Under the pieces are notes generated by a model. That model had not been told where the DNA came from and did no database searches. It saw only the letters and a list, made by a program, of their open reading frames with translations. Made by a program: the position numbers and the translations under genes. A DNA stretch of 64,000 bases from Setaria digitata (lineage: Eukaryota; Nematoda; Chromadorea; Rhabditida; Setariidae): the NCBI GenBank assembly GCA_003640385.1, contig RCAB01000102.1:103305-167304 (forward strand). Direction: 5' to 3'. How positions within the stretch are numbered: position 1 is the first letter of the stretch; each line of letters opens with the position of its first letter. Positions 37,101-64,000 of the stretch are shown piece after piece.

Positions 37101-40100
37101 TGAACTATACTTCGGCCATTTTAATAACAAAGTATTAGGGCAAAGAGCACCAACTCCAGTACTTTGGATAACCGTCGATATACTCCCGCAAATCTACAGT
37201 ATAAGAAATCTTACATGAAATCAATACAATGCTACGGTTGTCTAGTTACAACATCAGTTTTCGAAATAATATTTTACAATACCTGAGATTCACCATACAC
37301 AAGAGTTTTTGCAAATCCACGAAGTTTTGCTTCTTTCATATCATCCTTCAATCGTTTCCGTATCTAGAAAAAAAAATCTACTATATTTCCTACTTTTCAT
37401 ATCCGCTTTAAGTAAGCAAATTATTCTTACCACTGCTATATCTCTATGTTTCAAAGAAAAAAAAAAACTAAAAGTTACTAAACAGCAAAATTTTCTGTCG
37501 AATAAAGATATGAAACAGATATATGTCAGAAATTTGTTTAGTATGAAAAGTCATGATTAGCATCATTTACCTCATTAGCGTTATTTTGATCATTCTCATC
37601 GAATGGATTGCCGCAAAGAAATGCGACAACTACACATAATCCTTGGCTTGCTTTCAATTGTGATGCCAAATGAAGTAATCGTTTATAGCGTAAGTCGGTT
37701 TGATCATCTTGCCATTTTAGTGCGAAAAGAAGTAGTAGTTGCGGCCTTAACTACAACATGCTTCAAAACTGACTATACGTACATTATCTGGATGTACATT
37801 ATCTGGAAGAACTACTTCGAGAAACATTCTGAAAAACAGGAGCCAAAACTGCGGGAAGGTAGGATGGCATGCATAGAAAGTAATTACCTGAAATCCTTTG
37901 GATGAGACGGTTCGCTATCATCTATCGTTAACAAAGCTTTCTGCGCAGTTGAAATTGATACAGCTCTCATTCCGCTACCCCACTCTCTGTTCGCTCTAAA
38001 TTAAGACTACAATTTTTACTAAATTTTTTACTTTTTACTGTGCGGAAATATGCTTGTTCTCATCACTCTATAAATACAGAAACCTACAAACAATGAAGAT
38101 TGTTGAAAAGTGGAAACTTTTACCGAATAAAAATAAGAGGTAAATAAGTTATGAAGCAGACTTTACAAAGACTCCATTAATTTCAAATTTTAAAAGCAAT
38201 TAAACTGCACATATGTAATTTCAAACTTTAAAACTTTAAATATATATGCATTGAACAAAAGGGTAAATGACATATAAAGTACCCTCTATATTCCGTATAT
38301 TTGTAAAGTGAAAAACAGAGAAAGCATGAAACAATAGCATAGTCCCAGTGCGTTGTGAACATGATGAAAAAGCACAGAAATGCACCAAGCAAAGCAAGCG
38401 ACCTGAAATACACACTTTTCTTTTTTGTACACAGATTTACTCCTATTAAGGATTTATCATCGGAGACAACTGCATGTGGATTTTATAATGATTCAAAGGA
38501 GCAGAAAATGTGGACCGCCATGCTTCTGTACTTCTGCACCCAGCCGTTACCTCTGCCGAAGCATGATGGACCTCGTGAAGCGGTAGCATTTACCAGTGAT
38601 AATATTTATAACGGGGTCTCCAGTTCGGTGCCTTGATGACGGAATGCATTGCACAGATGACATTAATAAACGCATAACACATCAAAAAGAAGAAATCAAC
38701 GACAGCAGCAATATGATCCATTGCGCCCAGAAGTATTGCCAATTCAGCAATCAGTGTCGTAATAAGCAACCTTCAATAAGTGGTTCCACACTAGTAAGTA
38801 AATGAAGATATTATTTTAAAAAATCGCTGCAATTATTGCAACTAAGTCCATTAAGAACATATTATTACCGATTATTATCCCGTGTAAGACTGAGACGGTT
38901 CAAACACTTTAAACGTGGCGTCAACTGCAAAAGTGAGAGCAGTGAATCAGTCGTCAACTGCAAAAGTGCATAGCAGTGAATCAGTGCTGTGCCGTACGCT
39001 ACGTATAAAGAATTATGGGGACTTTCCTTAATTAGATGATAGGATATAACTCACTAGGTAATCTAATTTTTTAGAATATGGTATCTTAATGATACATACC
39101 CGTTGAAGGGTTCGTTCCTTTTTGTCAGCTTTCTGAAGCTCTTCAATTCCGGTACCACTTCATCTTGTGCTATGCATTGAAGTAAGCGAGGTGCACCTAA
39201 AAACAGTAAAATATTCATTATGAAACAGCAATAATTATTGGATTATAAAGCGCTGCAATTTTCGGGATAAAGATAAGCATTCTAGCGACTTAAAGTATTG
39301 ACGAGGAATATTAATCAAAGAAAGGATGTTGAAATAGAAGTGATGGTAATGATTTTAAGATAGTCCACAATTCATCAGAAATACTTTGAAGCACGTACTA
39401 CACAGACACTGCAGTGCAGCTCCAAATGTCGAAGTAAATGATCCCAACAACAATATCCAGTGACTTGGCCAAGCTAAATTTGCTACAACCATACTACCAG
39501 CCATCGATGCCCCATACCTTTAAATAAAATATTATTCGTATTTTGCCATGTTATTTTGGCACTGCTATACAGAAACTGTTAAAATATAAGTGAAGTTTGC
39601 AGGGTTCATTTAACCAGTTACGTGAAGAAGTAAAAACGAAAGAAGGATAAACACACATTATATTTTATATGGCACCTACTTATCTCGTAGTATATCGCCA
39701 TCAATTGACGCACCGAATGTTAAAACAAGTGCAAAGTAGATGAATGAAGTGGTCAACTGCGCTCCAAGTGTGCCAGAAGGAATCGACTTTTGCGCATTTT
39801 TGAGATCTCCTAAAAATTTCTCCTTATATCGCTTCTTTCCTTAAGAAGCAGCAGGTGATCTATTATGAAAGAAATGAACAATACCGCTCATGTTAGTTCC
39901 TGTCAAGATTCCAGTAACTGCTGGGAAATAGATTGCTAATAATACGAAAAATGTGGTTTTCACATCCTGATACACTTCTATATGAAAATTTGCCATTTTC
40001 CCAGGTTTGTATTCACCAGCTTTCATATAATAACTGGTTTTCAAGTTTTCTGAAAACCAAGTCAAAAATTACAATCGAAGAATTGAAATGAAGCTAAGTC

Positions 40101-43100
40101 CAAATATTTACGAAAGAAAGTATTATTCAACCTTGGTAGCAGAAAAGTGGAAAGAAAAAATTAGGAATCGAAAAAAAAAACCTTTCAGAATGCCGCTTGA
40201 AAAACCAGGATAACCATTGACGCATTTAATGGGCAAGAAGCATGTCCCATTACTGCAGTATTCTGTAACAGTCCTACTTCTGGAAAAAGATTACAGTTTG
40301 TCAAGTGTTTTTATTTTAAATATACTTTTAAATTAACAACCAATAAAACTTACTCGATCCTTAGAGTTAAAGCTACAATCTGCACTTCAATTTAAGCTTA
40401 CTTTAATATAATGTATTTCGACTGATTAAAAAATAACTCATCATCGTAATTCCCTAGTCCTTAGTATAGAACGAAATGGTCAAAACTCCGTATCTGATTT
40501 CCTTTGTGAGCCAGATTTATTATATTTATTCACTAAAAGCAGTACTTTACCAAAAAGCTTAGCAAGTTCTATTTGATTTCTAGTTACTAATAAAAACATA
40601 CATATATATTTCGTTACAGTATCTGCAAATATGAACAATAGAGGCATTTTGTGGCATGAATGCTTGCGCTTGTAACAAATGGTCGCCTATTTTGCATACC
40701 CTGAAACGAGATAAGACATTACTTATATTTGTCATGCAGAGCTGGTTTTATTCTATTAGTTTCCCATTTAATATCCAATATAATATTACTTTAATTTCAG
40801 AACTCATCAGAAAAAAATAGTAATTATTATATATTATATATATATAAGTGATGTATTCTGCCTCTTCATATATATATAGTGACAAAAATTAACAATTATA
40901 GACCTTTGTCCATTCTCTGGATTGATTGATTTTTCGACTCCACCGGCGAAACAGGACAATATCGATAAGATGACACATAAAAGTGAGATCTGGAAGACAA
41001 TAACATATTAGCTGGGAATAAATAATGAAACCCGGGGAACTGAAAACAATATTTTAATCTAACGATTAATAAAATCACAACATACCGGTGCAAATAGCTG
41101 TACAAACCGTACGCCCATTGCAACGACAATAAATTCAAGTAATAATAACAGTGTAGCGTATATTCGTAAGTTGTGCGACATCATACCGAAAATATCTGCA
41201 GATAAGCAGTATATTGTCATAAGTTAAGATCAAATAACTTCTCCTTCTTGGATTACATTTAATGTAATACACTTCAGGGATATAAAAGATCTTGGAACAA
41301 CAAGAATTACTGTTTATTGAATAAGTTATATATTCTGTCTCTTCAATAATATCGCCTAATCTTAAATGATCTACCATTTTTGACAACTAATCCAAATATA
41401 TTTATCATATCCCATTGAAACAAGAAATCAAATCTAGCGGCCAAACATTAATCTAAGCTATAAACAGTTTGCTTTTAAAATTAAAAATCTCCGAAGACTA
41501 ACCTGTTTGTGACTGTACTTCTCTTCCACCAATCGTAAGATCAGGAAATATGTAAATCTGAAAAATGGATGGATTTATGAATCAGAAATAAATCAAAGGT
41601 GAAAAACCAAAAAAATTTTCCCAGTAGAACTGAGCCTAATCTAATGAAGGTTAGCAATTATACTCAGATTCCTTGTAGTATACAGTAATGCATACCAATA
41701 AAATTTCAACACCGCCGACAAGATACATAGATGCGGCAACTGCGTTCCCTAAGTAGAATAATATGCCGATAGCAGTGCCAAATTCTGTTCCGAGATTCCT
41801 CGATAGCATATAATAAGCGCCACCGCTTTTTATTTCTCCATTAGTAGCTATTGCAGATAAACTGATACTGGTGATGAAAGTCTGCAGTGACCTCTTACAT
41901 AATTATTGCGCCAATAGAAAATTTTCTTCAGAGAAAAAAAAAAAGAAAGGAAAATTTTGAATACAATGAAGAAACAATGCACCACATGTAATAGACTGCT
42001 TTTGAACAATTTTACAATTTTCTTGGATAAGATAGATTAGTTGAATAATTTCCTTCTGTTAGTTTTCGAAAGTCGGAATAGATAATGAGAAGATTGTTAA
42101 TAAAAAATTAGAAACATACGGTTAAACAGCAAAGTGCAAGAAGCAGAGATGCTTGTGATATGCCAGCGATTCCAACAACCCAGAAAAGACGTATAAACAT
42201 AGTTACACCCAGAATATGCTGAACTGTGGGTAGATATACCCCAAACAATGTACCCAAGTTAGCTGACTGAAAAAACTCATATTTTTAAAGTCTTATTTCG
42301 ATTACAAGAAATAATCAAAAAAAAAAATAGGTAAGATCAATAAGATTCAAGATCGTTCCAGCTATACCGCATGAAATGATAACATGTTCAACATAGCTAT
42401 ATTTGCGTTTATGAAATTAAAAATCAAGCGATTCTGACGGATTCAAGTGAAAATCAAAAGTATAATTTAGATTAATTACTATTTAATATCCATAAATGCA
42501 CCTTCACAGATCTTTCCAATGCCTGAGGTTGTGTAAAAACCTTTAGATATTGGGAGAATAATTCAGCTGCTGTATCCTCGAATAGCTCCAGATTTGTATG
42601 GGCCATGCTGGGCTTAGCCGTGTCATCACCGACGGAAGATTCTTCATCAGATGCAAATAATTCCTCTATAAGTGATCCATACAAATCCCAAATGTAAGAA
42701 TTGAAGAAATTTTATCAAACCGCTCCAAATGACGTAAAATAATCTCACATCTGATTTATGGTGCAATCAGAAATATGCAGCTAGTTACCAAGATCTTTAG
42801 AGAGTGTAAGGTCAGTGTAAGGTTTGTTTAATCTCTCTGGGAATTAAGTAATTAGTAATTCTAGTCAGCTAAGTTCCAATATTATTCATAGCGCACGGCG
42901 ATGAATTATGAAGCAAGGTGAAACGAAGTCTTGAAAATATTTATACTTGACATAAAATGGATTTGAAAATAGAAATTATTATTCAAAAAAAGAAAAATGT
43001 GAGATAATAACTACTCCCTTCTGAATGAAACAATGAGATCAATATTAGCCCTTAATTTCACAATGAAATATAATGACAAACCTTTAATTGTATCATCGAC

Positions 43101-43271
43101 AGGTAAGAGTAGTGAAACTCCTTCATTGAAATCGTCTTCCATAGGCGAAGCACCACCACTTTCGGTGCCAAAGTTAGTACCTGCGAGTGGGATCACCGCT
43201 GCTATCGAATCTTTCCGTAAAGTAACTTTTTCATCGTCATTCTCGTTAGGATGCTCCGATAAATCACCCAT
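34180..43271 (-). CDS. K-Cl cotransporter (SLC12 family, KCC type), complete, 1125 aa
   Basis: This is an electroneutral K+/Cl- symporter of the plasma membrane; KCCs export chloride and set neuronal Cl- levels and cell volume. There are 27 phase-consistent exons: 43271-43082, 42665-42502, 42266-42120, 41881-41696, 41557-41503, 41195-41086, 40989-40904, 40700-40602, 40279-40182, 40049-39885, 39809-39680, 39517-39399, 39196-39100, 38770-38594, 38402-38283, 37995-37888, 37745-37571, 37363-37283, 37193-37055, 36689-36520, 36341-36222, 36056-35883, 35717-35612, 35396-35342, 35188-35095, 34697-34589, 34283-34180. Residues 1-118 are an acidic cytosolic N-terminus. The transport core spans about 119-648 ([67 protein letters not shown]). 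A long Cys-rich extracellular loop carries NAS and NGT glycosylation sites. The C-terminal regulatory domain has [11 protein letters not shown] and KMHTATRL and ends in [13 protein letters not shown]. The start is the ATG six bases after an acceptor-like AACCAG, fitting trans-splicing. Length is normal for KCCs. The last intron donor before 35883 is weak. Confidence 0.95.
36880..37023. repeat. Intronic direct copies around two single Ns (assembly joins)
   Basis: Between cotransporter exons at 37055 and 36689, a segment of about 65 bp (ATTCCAGAGTAAAG... to ...TTTTCAGCGACT) occurs before and after the N at 36960, and a shorter version of its start precedes the N at 36891. The coding sequence is not affected. 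The copies look like unresolved gap ends. Confidence 0.8.
38920..38987. repeat. Two-copy tandem repeat in a cotransporter intron
   Basis: A 33-34-bp unit beginning GTCAACTGCAAAAGTG and ending GCAGTGAATCAGT occurs twice in a row, differing by a few bases in the middle. It lies in the intron between exons at 39100 and 38770. Confidence 0.8.
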
Positions 43272-49175
<5,904 letters not shown>

Positions 49176-49181
49176 TTTATT
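49176..49181 (-). terminator. Candidate polyadenylation signal of the BTB gene
   Basis: AATAAA on the minus strand lies about 175 nt beyond the TGA at 49357. Position and motif are the only evidence. Confidence 0.35.
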
Positions 49182-49356
49182 TAAGTATTAGATATTTCCG
49201 AATAAATTTGGCTGAATCAGTAGAATTTCTTCGATTTTTTTGTTGACATTATTCATCTATGAATGCAAATAAAATGATGCTATTTTTTAGTTCAGCTGTA
49301 ATCACTATCATAGTGTTCTTAGTATTCCTTTATGTTTACTACTATCAGATAAATAT

Positions 49357-60530
<11,174 letters not shown>

Positions 60531-60540
60531 GAAGACTGAA

Positions 60541-60620
60541 CTCAATAAGGAGTGGCAGGTGGCAATGCCACCTGGGTTCGAATTCACCAGGTAGCTAGCA
60601 ACCAGTGATTGGAGATTCGT
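60541..60620 (+). repeat. tRNA-like B-box element with an 8-bp hairpin, possible SINE
   Basis: A perfect inverted repeat (CAGGTGGC, three-base loop, GCCACCTG) at about 60556-60574 runs directly into GGTTCGAATTC, one base off the polymerase III B box. No full cloverleaf could be drawn and no strong A box is seen. It resembles the tRNA-like block near 31810 in kind, though sequence identity between them is limited. Confidence 0.3.
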
Positions 60621-61404
60621 CCAGCTGGGGATGAATTATTTTTCTCTATACTGTACAAATAGAAAGGCATGACCGAGTGATTTGTCCAGTAATATTAGGA
60701 TGGTATAGAGCGAGAAGGTGTCACCAACGAGTGCTGTGCTATTCTCCACTTTCTTTTTTTACTGATAACTTAGATTTCCAAATGATAACGTTATTTGAAT
60801 AGGCAAAAGTAAGGGAATATCGAGGGAGAGTTTTTTCAAGCATTTGATAAATGGTATTTGATGGATAGATAGTGAATCTGAAAATAGATATGTGGAAGAA
60901 CTCATAATGCGATATGATAATGATCACAGTGATGATTATGATGGCGATATTTATGATGTTGACACTGACCGCGATGACTGCGGCGATAATGATAATTTTG
61001 ATGACAATGATGACTACGATGTCAACATCATCATTATTTAAGATAATGTATATGATGCTGACCTGTAAAGAAATATATGATTTGTATGGATAATCAAGAA
61101 AAAAAAAGGATTGATGACTAAGAGGAACATTCTTTATATTGAATCAATGCTAGATAGGACAGGACAAGACAGGCTGCTTTCTGCCAAGTGGAAGTGGAAG
61201 GGAGGAAGTAATGTGATGAAAGACATTCAGATAAAATAAGGATTTTTTTTCCGAGCATTTTCAGGCCGTACACTAGGCCCTCTATGACCCGTAGATTCCT
61301 CTGTGCGCTTGACAAGAATGATTAGTGATAACATGTGACATCACAAGACAAGCAGTGGCACATCAGAAGCAGCTATAAAGCTGCAGATAAAATATCACTA
61401 TGCT

Positions 61405-61680
61405 TCATGTAAAACTTAAAGTGTCAACGAGGACATGTTTAGCAAAGTGGGCTAAACAAAGATGGGACCGAATGCTTTCCTCTTTGGTGATTTCTGAATC
61501 TGACAGAAGCTCGAATTGCTGTTTTCCAGTAGACGCCACTAACTGAAGAGAAAAATCAGTCAATCCCTGTGAACTCGACTTGAAAAAGATATTGATGGTC
61601 TGATGATCAATGTTCTTTAGGATACGTTGAATCAAAGTGTTACTTTTGAATGACATATTCACCAATCTTGAAGGATAGAA
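61405..61680 (-). CDS. Candidate coding fragment, unrecognised
   Basis: An open minus frame of about 90 codons follows an acceptor-like CTTCAAG and has fairly balanced composition (for example KQQFELLSDSEITKEES) and few low-complexity runs. It stops at TAA near 61405. An internal TTTTTCTCTTCAG also looks like an acceptor at about 61545. No family was recognised, and there is no linked exon that I can defend, so it may be chance. Confidence 0.2.
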   Translation of the reverse strand, partial: FYPSRLVNMSFKSNTLIQRILKNIDHQTINIFFKSSSQGLTDFSLQLVASTGKQQFELLSDSEITKEESIRSHLCLAHFAKHVLVDTLSFT

Positions 61681-61778
61681 TCGAAAAAAAGTGTTACAAA
61701 TGTTCATTATTCAGCTATAACTCAATTAACACCGGTAAACAGATGCTAATAATTGATAATCCATTCAGTTTTTTTCAG

Positions 61779-61853
61779 AAGTTTCTTTCGAAACATAATA
61801 TGAGTGGAGGTGATGCTACAGATATCGATGCTTCAGAAATTTATAAGAATTAA
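61779..61853 (+). CDS. Candidate terminal exon, unrecognised
   Basis: A strong acceptor (TTTTTTTCAG, ending 61778) opens a plus frame reading KFLSKHNMSGGDATDIDASE before a TAA at 61851-61853, followed by AATAAA at 61860-61865. The acceptor, acidic protein-like sequence, stop and polyA signal together look like a last exon. The expected upstream exons on the plus strand were not identified. Confidence 0.25.
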   Translation, partial: KFLSKHNMSGGDATDIDASEIYKN

Positions 61854-62907
61854 AAAGACAATAAAATATTTGATGAAAATTTAGCTGCTGCTATATGAAA
61901 TTGTCAGAGTCATATATTTTTTTTAAATATTTGACTTCATGACAAGAAATTCCATTTTATATTTTAAATAAAAAATTCGCTATCATTAAAATAAATCAGT
62001 AATAAAGTCAAGAATAAAAGACGAAGCATTAAATGCATTTTCAATGAGTTAGCAATCACCCTCCCCCCCCCCAAAAAAAAAAAAATTCGCTGTTCTACCC
62101 TCTTCAATACCGCTATGGAAGCAAGCAACTAGTTCATTTTATATCCAAAACATCTCATCAAAGAACATCATCTTTAATTGGCTAGTGTAATGTTATCAGT
62201 AGAACCACAGTAACATGTGTCTAAATCTTCTTTATATCAAAAAAATCCCTTTTTTAAATTAAAACTGGAACAAAGCTTTACAATCAACAGCTTGTCGAGC
62301 AATCTTAAATTCTAGTAAAAACTAAACTGAGAAAGAAGAGATACTAGTGGAATGATGAAAGTAGAGAATGCCAAGACATGTAATGCTCATTCATCCTAAA
62401 AGAAAACAAGCATTTTTCCCGGCTAACCCAAAGTTATGTCGGAATGAGCAATTGCAACGTTGTTCAAGGAAACTGAGCTAACAAAAGTGATGCATCTGTC
62501 CCTCAGGAAGGGTGGTTGCATCAGACAGGATAATGCTACGGATAAATAGAAAGCTCTATCCCACATCTCCTTGTTTTCACTAATCCTGATGGCGTAAAAT
62601 TCAACCTGACTTATATCTAGCACACAGTTTCTGTTCACTTGAAATTCAGAAAACATAGCTTAAATACATCAATACGTTGCAACTGCACAGTCTTATAAAT
62701 TCTAGCTTCAAACTCCTGAACAGAATCGATAATCGTAATTTCTCTTTGATGAAATATGATGAAATAAAAATTGAAAAGAGTTCTTTCACCCCGTATTAAT
62801 TTTATGGATGCACTTTGAAGTCATTGAGGAAACTAGAAAAAGCTGCAAAAACTCCTACAAAATTTATTTCTACTAAACAATTACATAATAAAACCAAAAC
62901 TGTTCAA

Positions 62908-63133
62908 TAATCCAGTCCAAAGCAACAAAAAAGAACATCAAAGGGAAGATTTTTTCCAGATACCTGCAAGTTACATGAGAGGGAAGATGGCCAGAGGTCT
63001 CTAAATCTCTTCAAGCTTTTTCTTTCTCCGGGTTGTTTTGCTTCCACTTCAAAGATTAGGACAATTTTTAGAAATTCAAACACGCTAGTACAACGCTTGT
63101 CGTAAGATTGGAAAACAAACCACTCTTCCCAAC
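62908..63133 (-). CDS. Candidate exon, unrecognised
   Basis: An ATG-less open minus frame of about 75 codons includes EVEAKQPGERKSLKRFRDLW and reaches a donor-like CAG|GTATCT at about 62964. Composition is more protein-like than the surroundings. It could be an internal exon of a gene whose remainder lies beyond the right edge. Support is weak. Confidence 0.2.
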
Positions 63134-63322
63134 ATCAAAGACAAACAATATAAACTTACAAACAATGCTCATTATTTTTTCTAAAAAAAAAAAATTTCAA
63201 ACTACTCTCAGGATTAAATTCCTTTAAACTAAATAGTACAGAAACGTTAATACTGTAATATCTATAGTAAGTAATTCAGTAATTCATATTATGCCATGCA
63301 AATCAATGCAAGAAAAAAAAAA

Positions 63323-63323
63323 N
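63323..63323. other. Single undetermined base after a poly-A run
   Basis: One N follows a run of A. Unlike the other gap-type Ns, no obvious long duplication flanks it. Confidence 0.6.
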
Positions 63324-63822
63324 CATTTACTGCAATATACTGCAGTTGTTGAAAATGCAAAAAAACGTATATAATCGATAAACAATGGAATTCTTATGAA
63401 AAAAGGTGAAATAATCTCCACGAAAATGATTGGGGATAACTTTCCATAATACATAACTTTGCTAACAACAACAACAACATCCAGTGAATGTGCTTTTCCA
63501 GTAGGACGAGATAAAAAAAAGATGAAAATTAAGACAAGGAGAATTAAGTTGTCGGAAATTTGGGCAGAAAAAAGTAAAAGACTTTAGTGCATAACGCAAA
63601 CCGATGAGTAAACACTGCAGATTATGTCAATGATAACGCGGTATGATGCGCAACAATAAAAGAAATGTATAATTCATCAATGAAAATAAAATATCTGCTC
63701 TACAAAATACAGACAAAACTTTCCTCAAAAATAGAAGGAATAAACTTGTACTGCTTACTCCATATTAAGACACAGCAGTAATACAACAATGCCTTACCAA
63801 ATGAAGAATTATCAAGGAAATT

Positions 63823-63938
63823 ACGAATTTAAATTTGAATTATTAATAAGGTTCCCTTCCGGCAAAACATAGGTAATGTCGTCCCACGGATGTCGATAGA
63901 GTCCTTGTCTGAGTCTTTTCTGGTCCAAGTAATGTCCT
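63823..63938 (-). CDS. Candidate exon of a gene running off the right edge, unrecognised
   Basis: After an acceptor-like AATTCAG, a minus frame reads [20 protein letters not shown] and continues [11 protein letters not shown] before a donor-like GTAATT near 63825. The Trp-Asp-Asp and Pro-Glu-Gly context looks like real protein. No family was recognised, and the rest of the gene would lie outside the window or in the weak fragments to the left. Confidence 0.25.
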
Positions 63939-64000
63939 GAATTGATTATAGATGTGTTCATAAACTAATAACAATGAGAAACAGATAAGGCGCAATAAGT

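Overview
The window looks like nuclear DNA of a nematode, most likely a spirurid or filarial type. It is AT-rich with long gene-poor stretches. Genes are split into many short exons (50-300 nt) by GT-AG introns of about 80 nt to more than 1 kb. Several start codons sit just behind a 3' splice-type signal with no cis exon visible, as expected for spliced-leader trans-splicing. The proteins (discoidin-domain receptor, SAND/GMEB factor, MSP-fold protein, K-Cl cotransporter, tandem-BTB protein) are typical animal or nematode families. No bacterial, viral or transposon genes were seen.

Layout. 1-5331: no firm gene; probably the 5' side of the first gene. 5332-16090 (+): discoidin domain receptor whose kinase domain has lost the HRD and DFG motifs, so it is a predicted pseudokinase; its signal-peptide exon was not found. 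17150-19250: an unusually GC-rich block with G-runs and short repeats that seems to be the promoter/5' UTR of the next gene; it holds a spliced 74-codon upstream ORF whose stop codon directly abuts the next start codon. 19405-22979 (+): GMEB-like SAND-domain transcription factor, 9 exons, 367 aa. 22980-28878: mostly empty, with one candidate 63-aa secreted peptide at 25835. 28879-29373 (+): a two-exon gene for a small secreted precursor with signal peptide, acidic pro-region, Lys-Arg site and basic C-terminal peptide. 31424-31714 (+): terminal exon of an MSP-fold protein. 34180-43271 (-): complete 27-exon K-Cl cotransporter, 1125 aa. 43272-49356: no firm gene; strongly purine-skewed. 49357-58689 (-): 23-exon tandem-BTB/BACK protein of about 1006 aa, resembling BTBD8. 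58690-64000: no firm gene; a few candidate fragments and a tRNA-like repeat.

Exons of the four large genes were chained by hand so that splice phases agree at every junction. The K-Cl cotransporter coding length comes to exactly 3378 nt, the SAND gene to 1104 nt and the BTB gene to 3021 nt, all multiples of three. The genes do not form an operon; they are independent units on both strands. Five single-N positions occur; at least three lie between or beside near-identical direct copies and look like collapsed haplotypes or gap-closure artefacts rather than biology.
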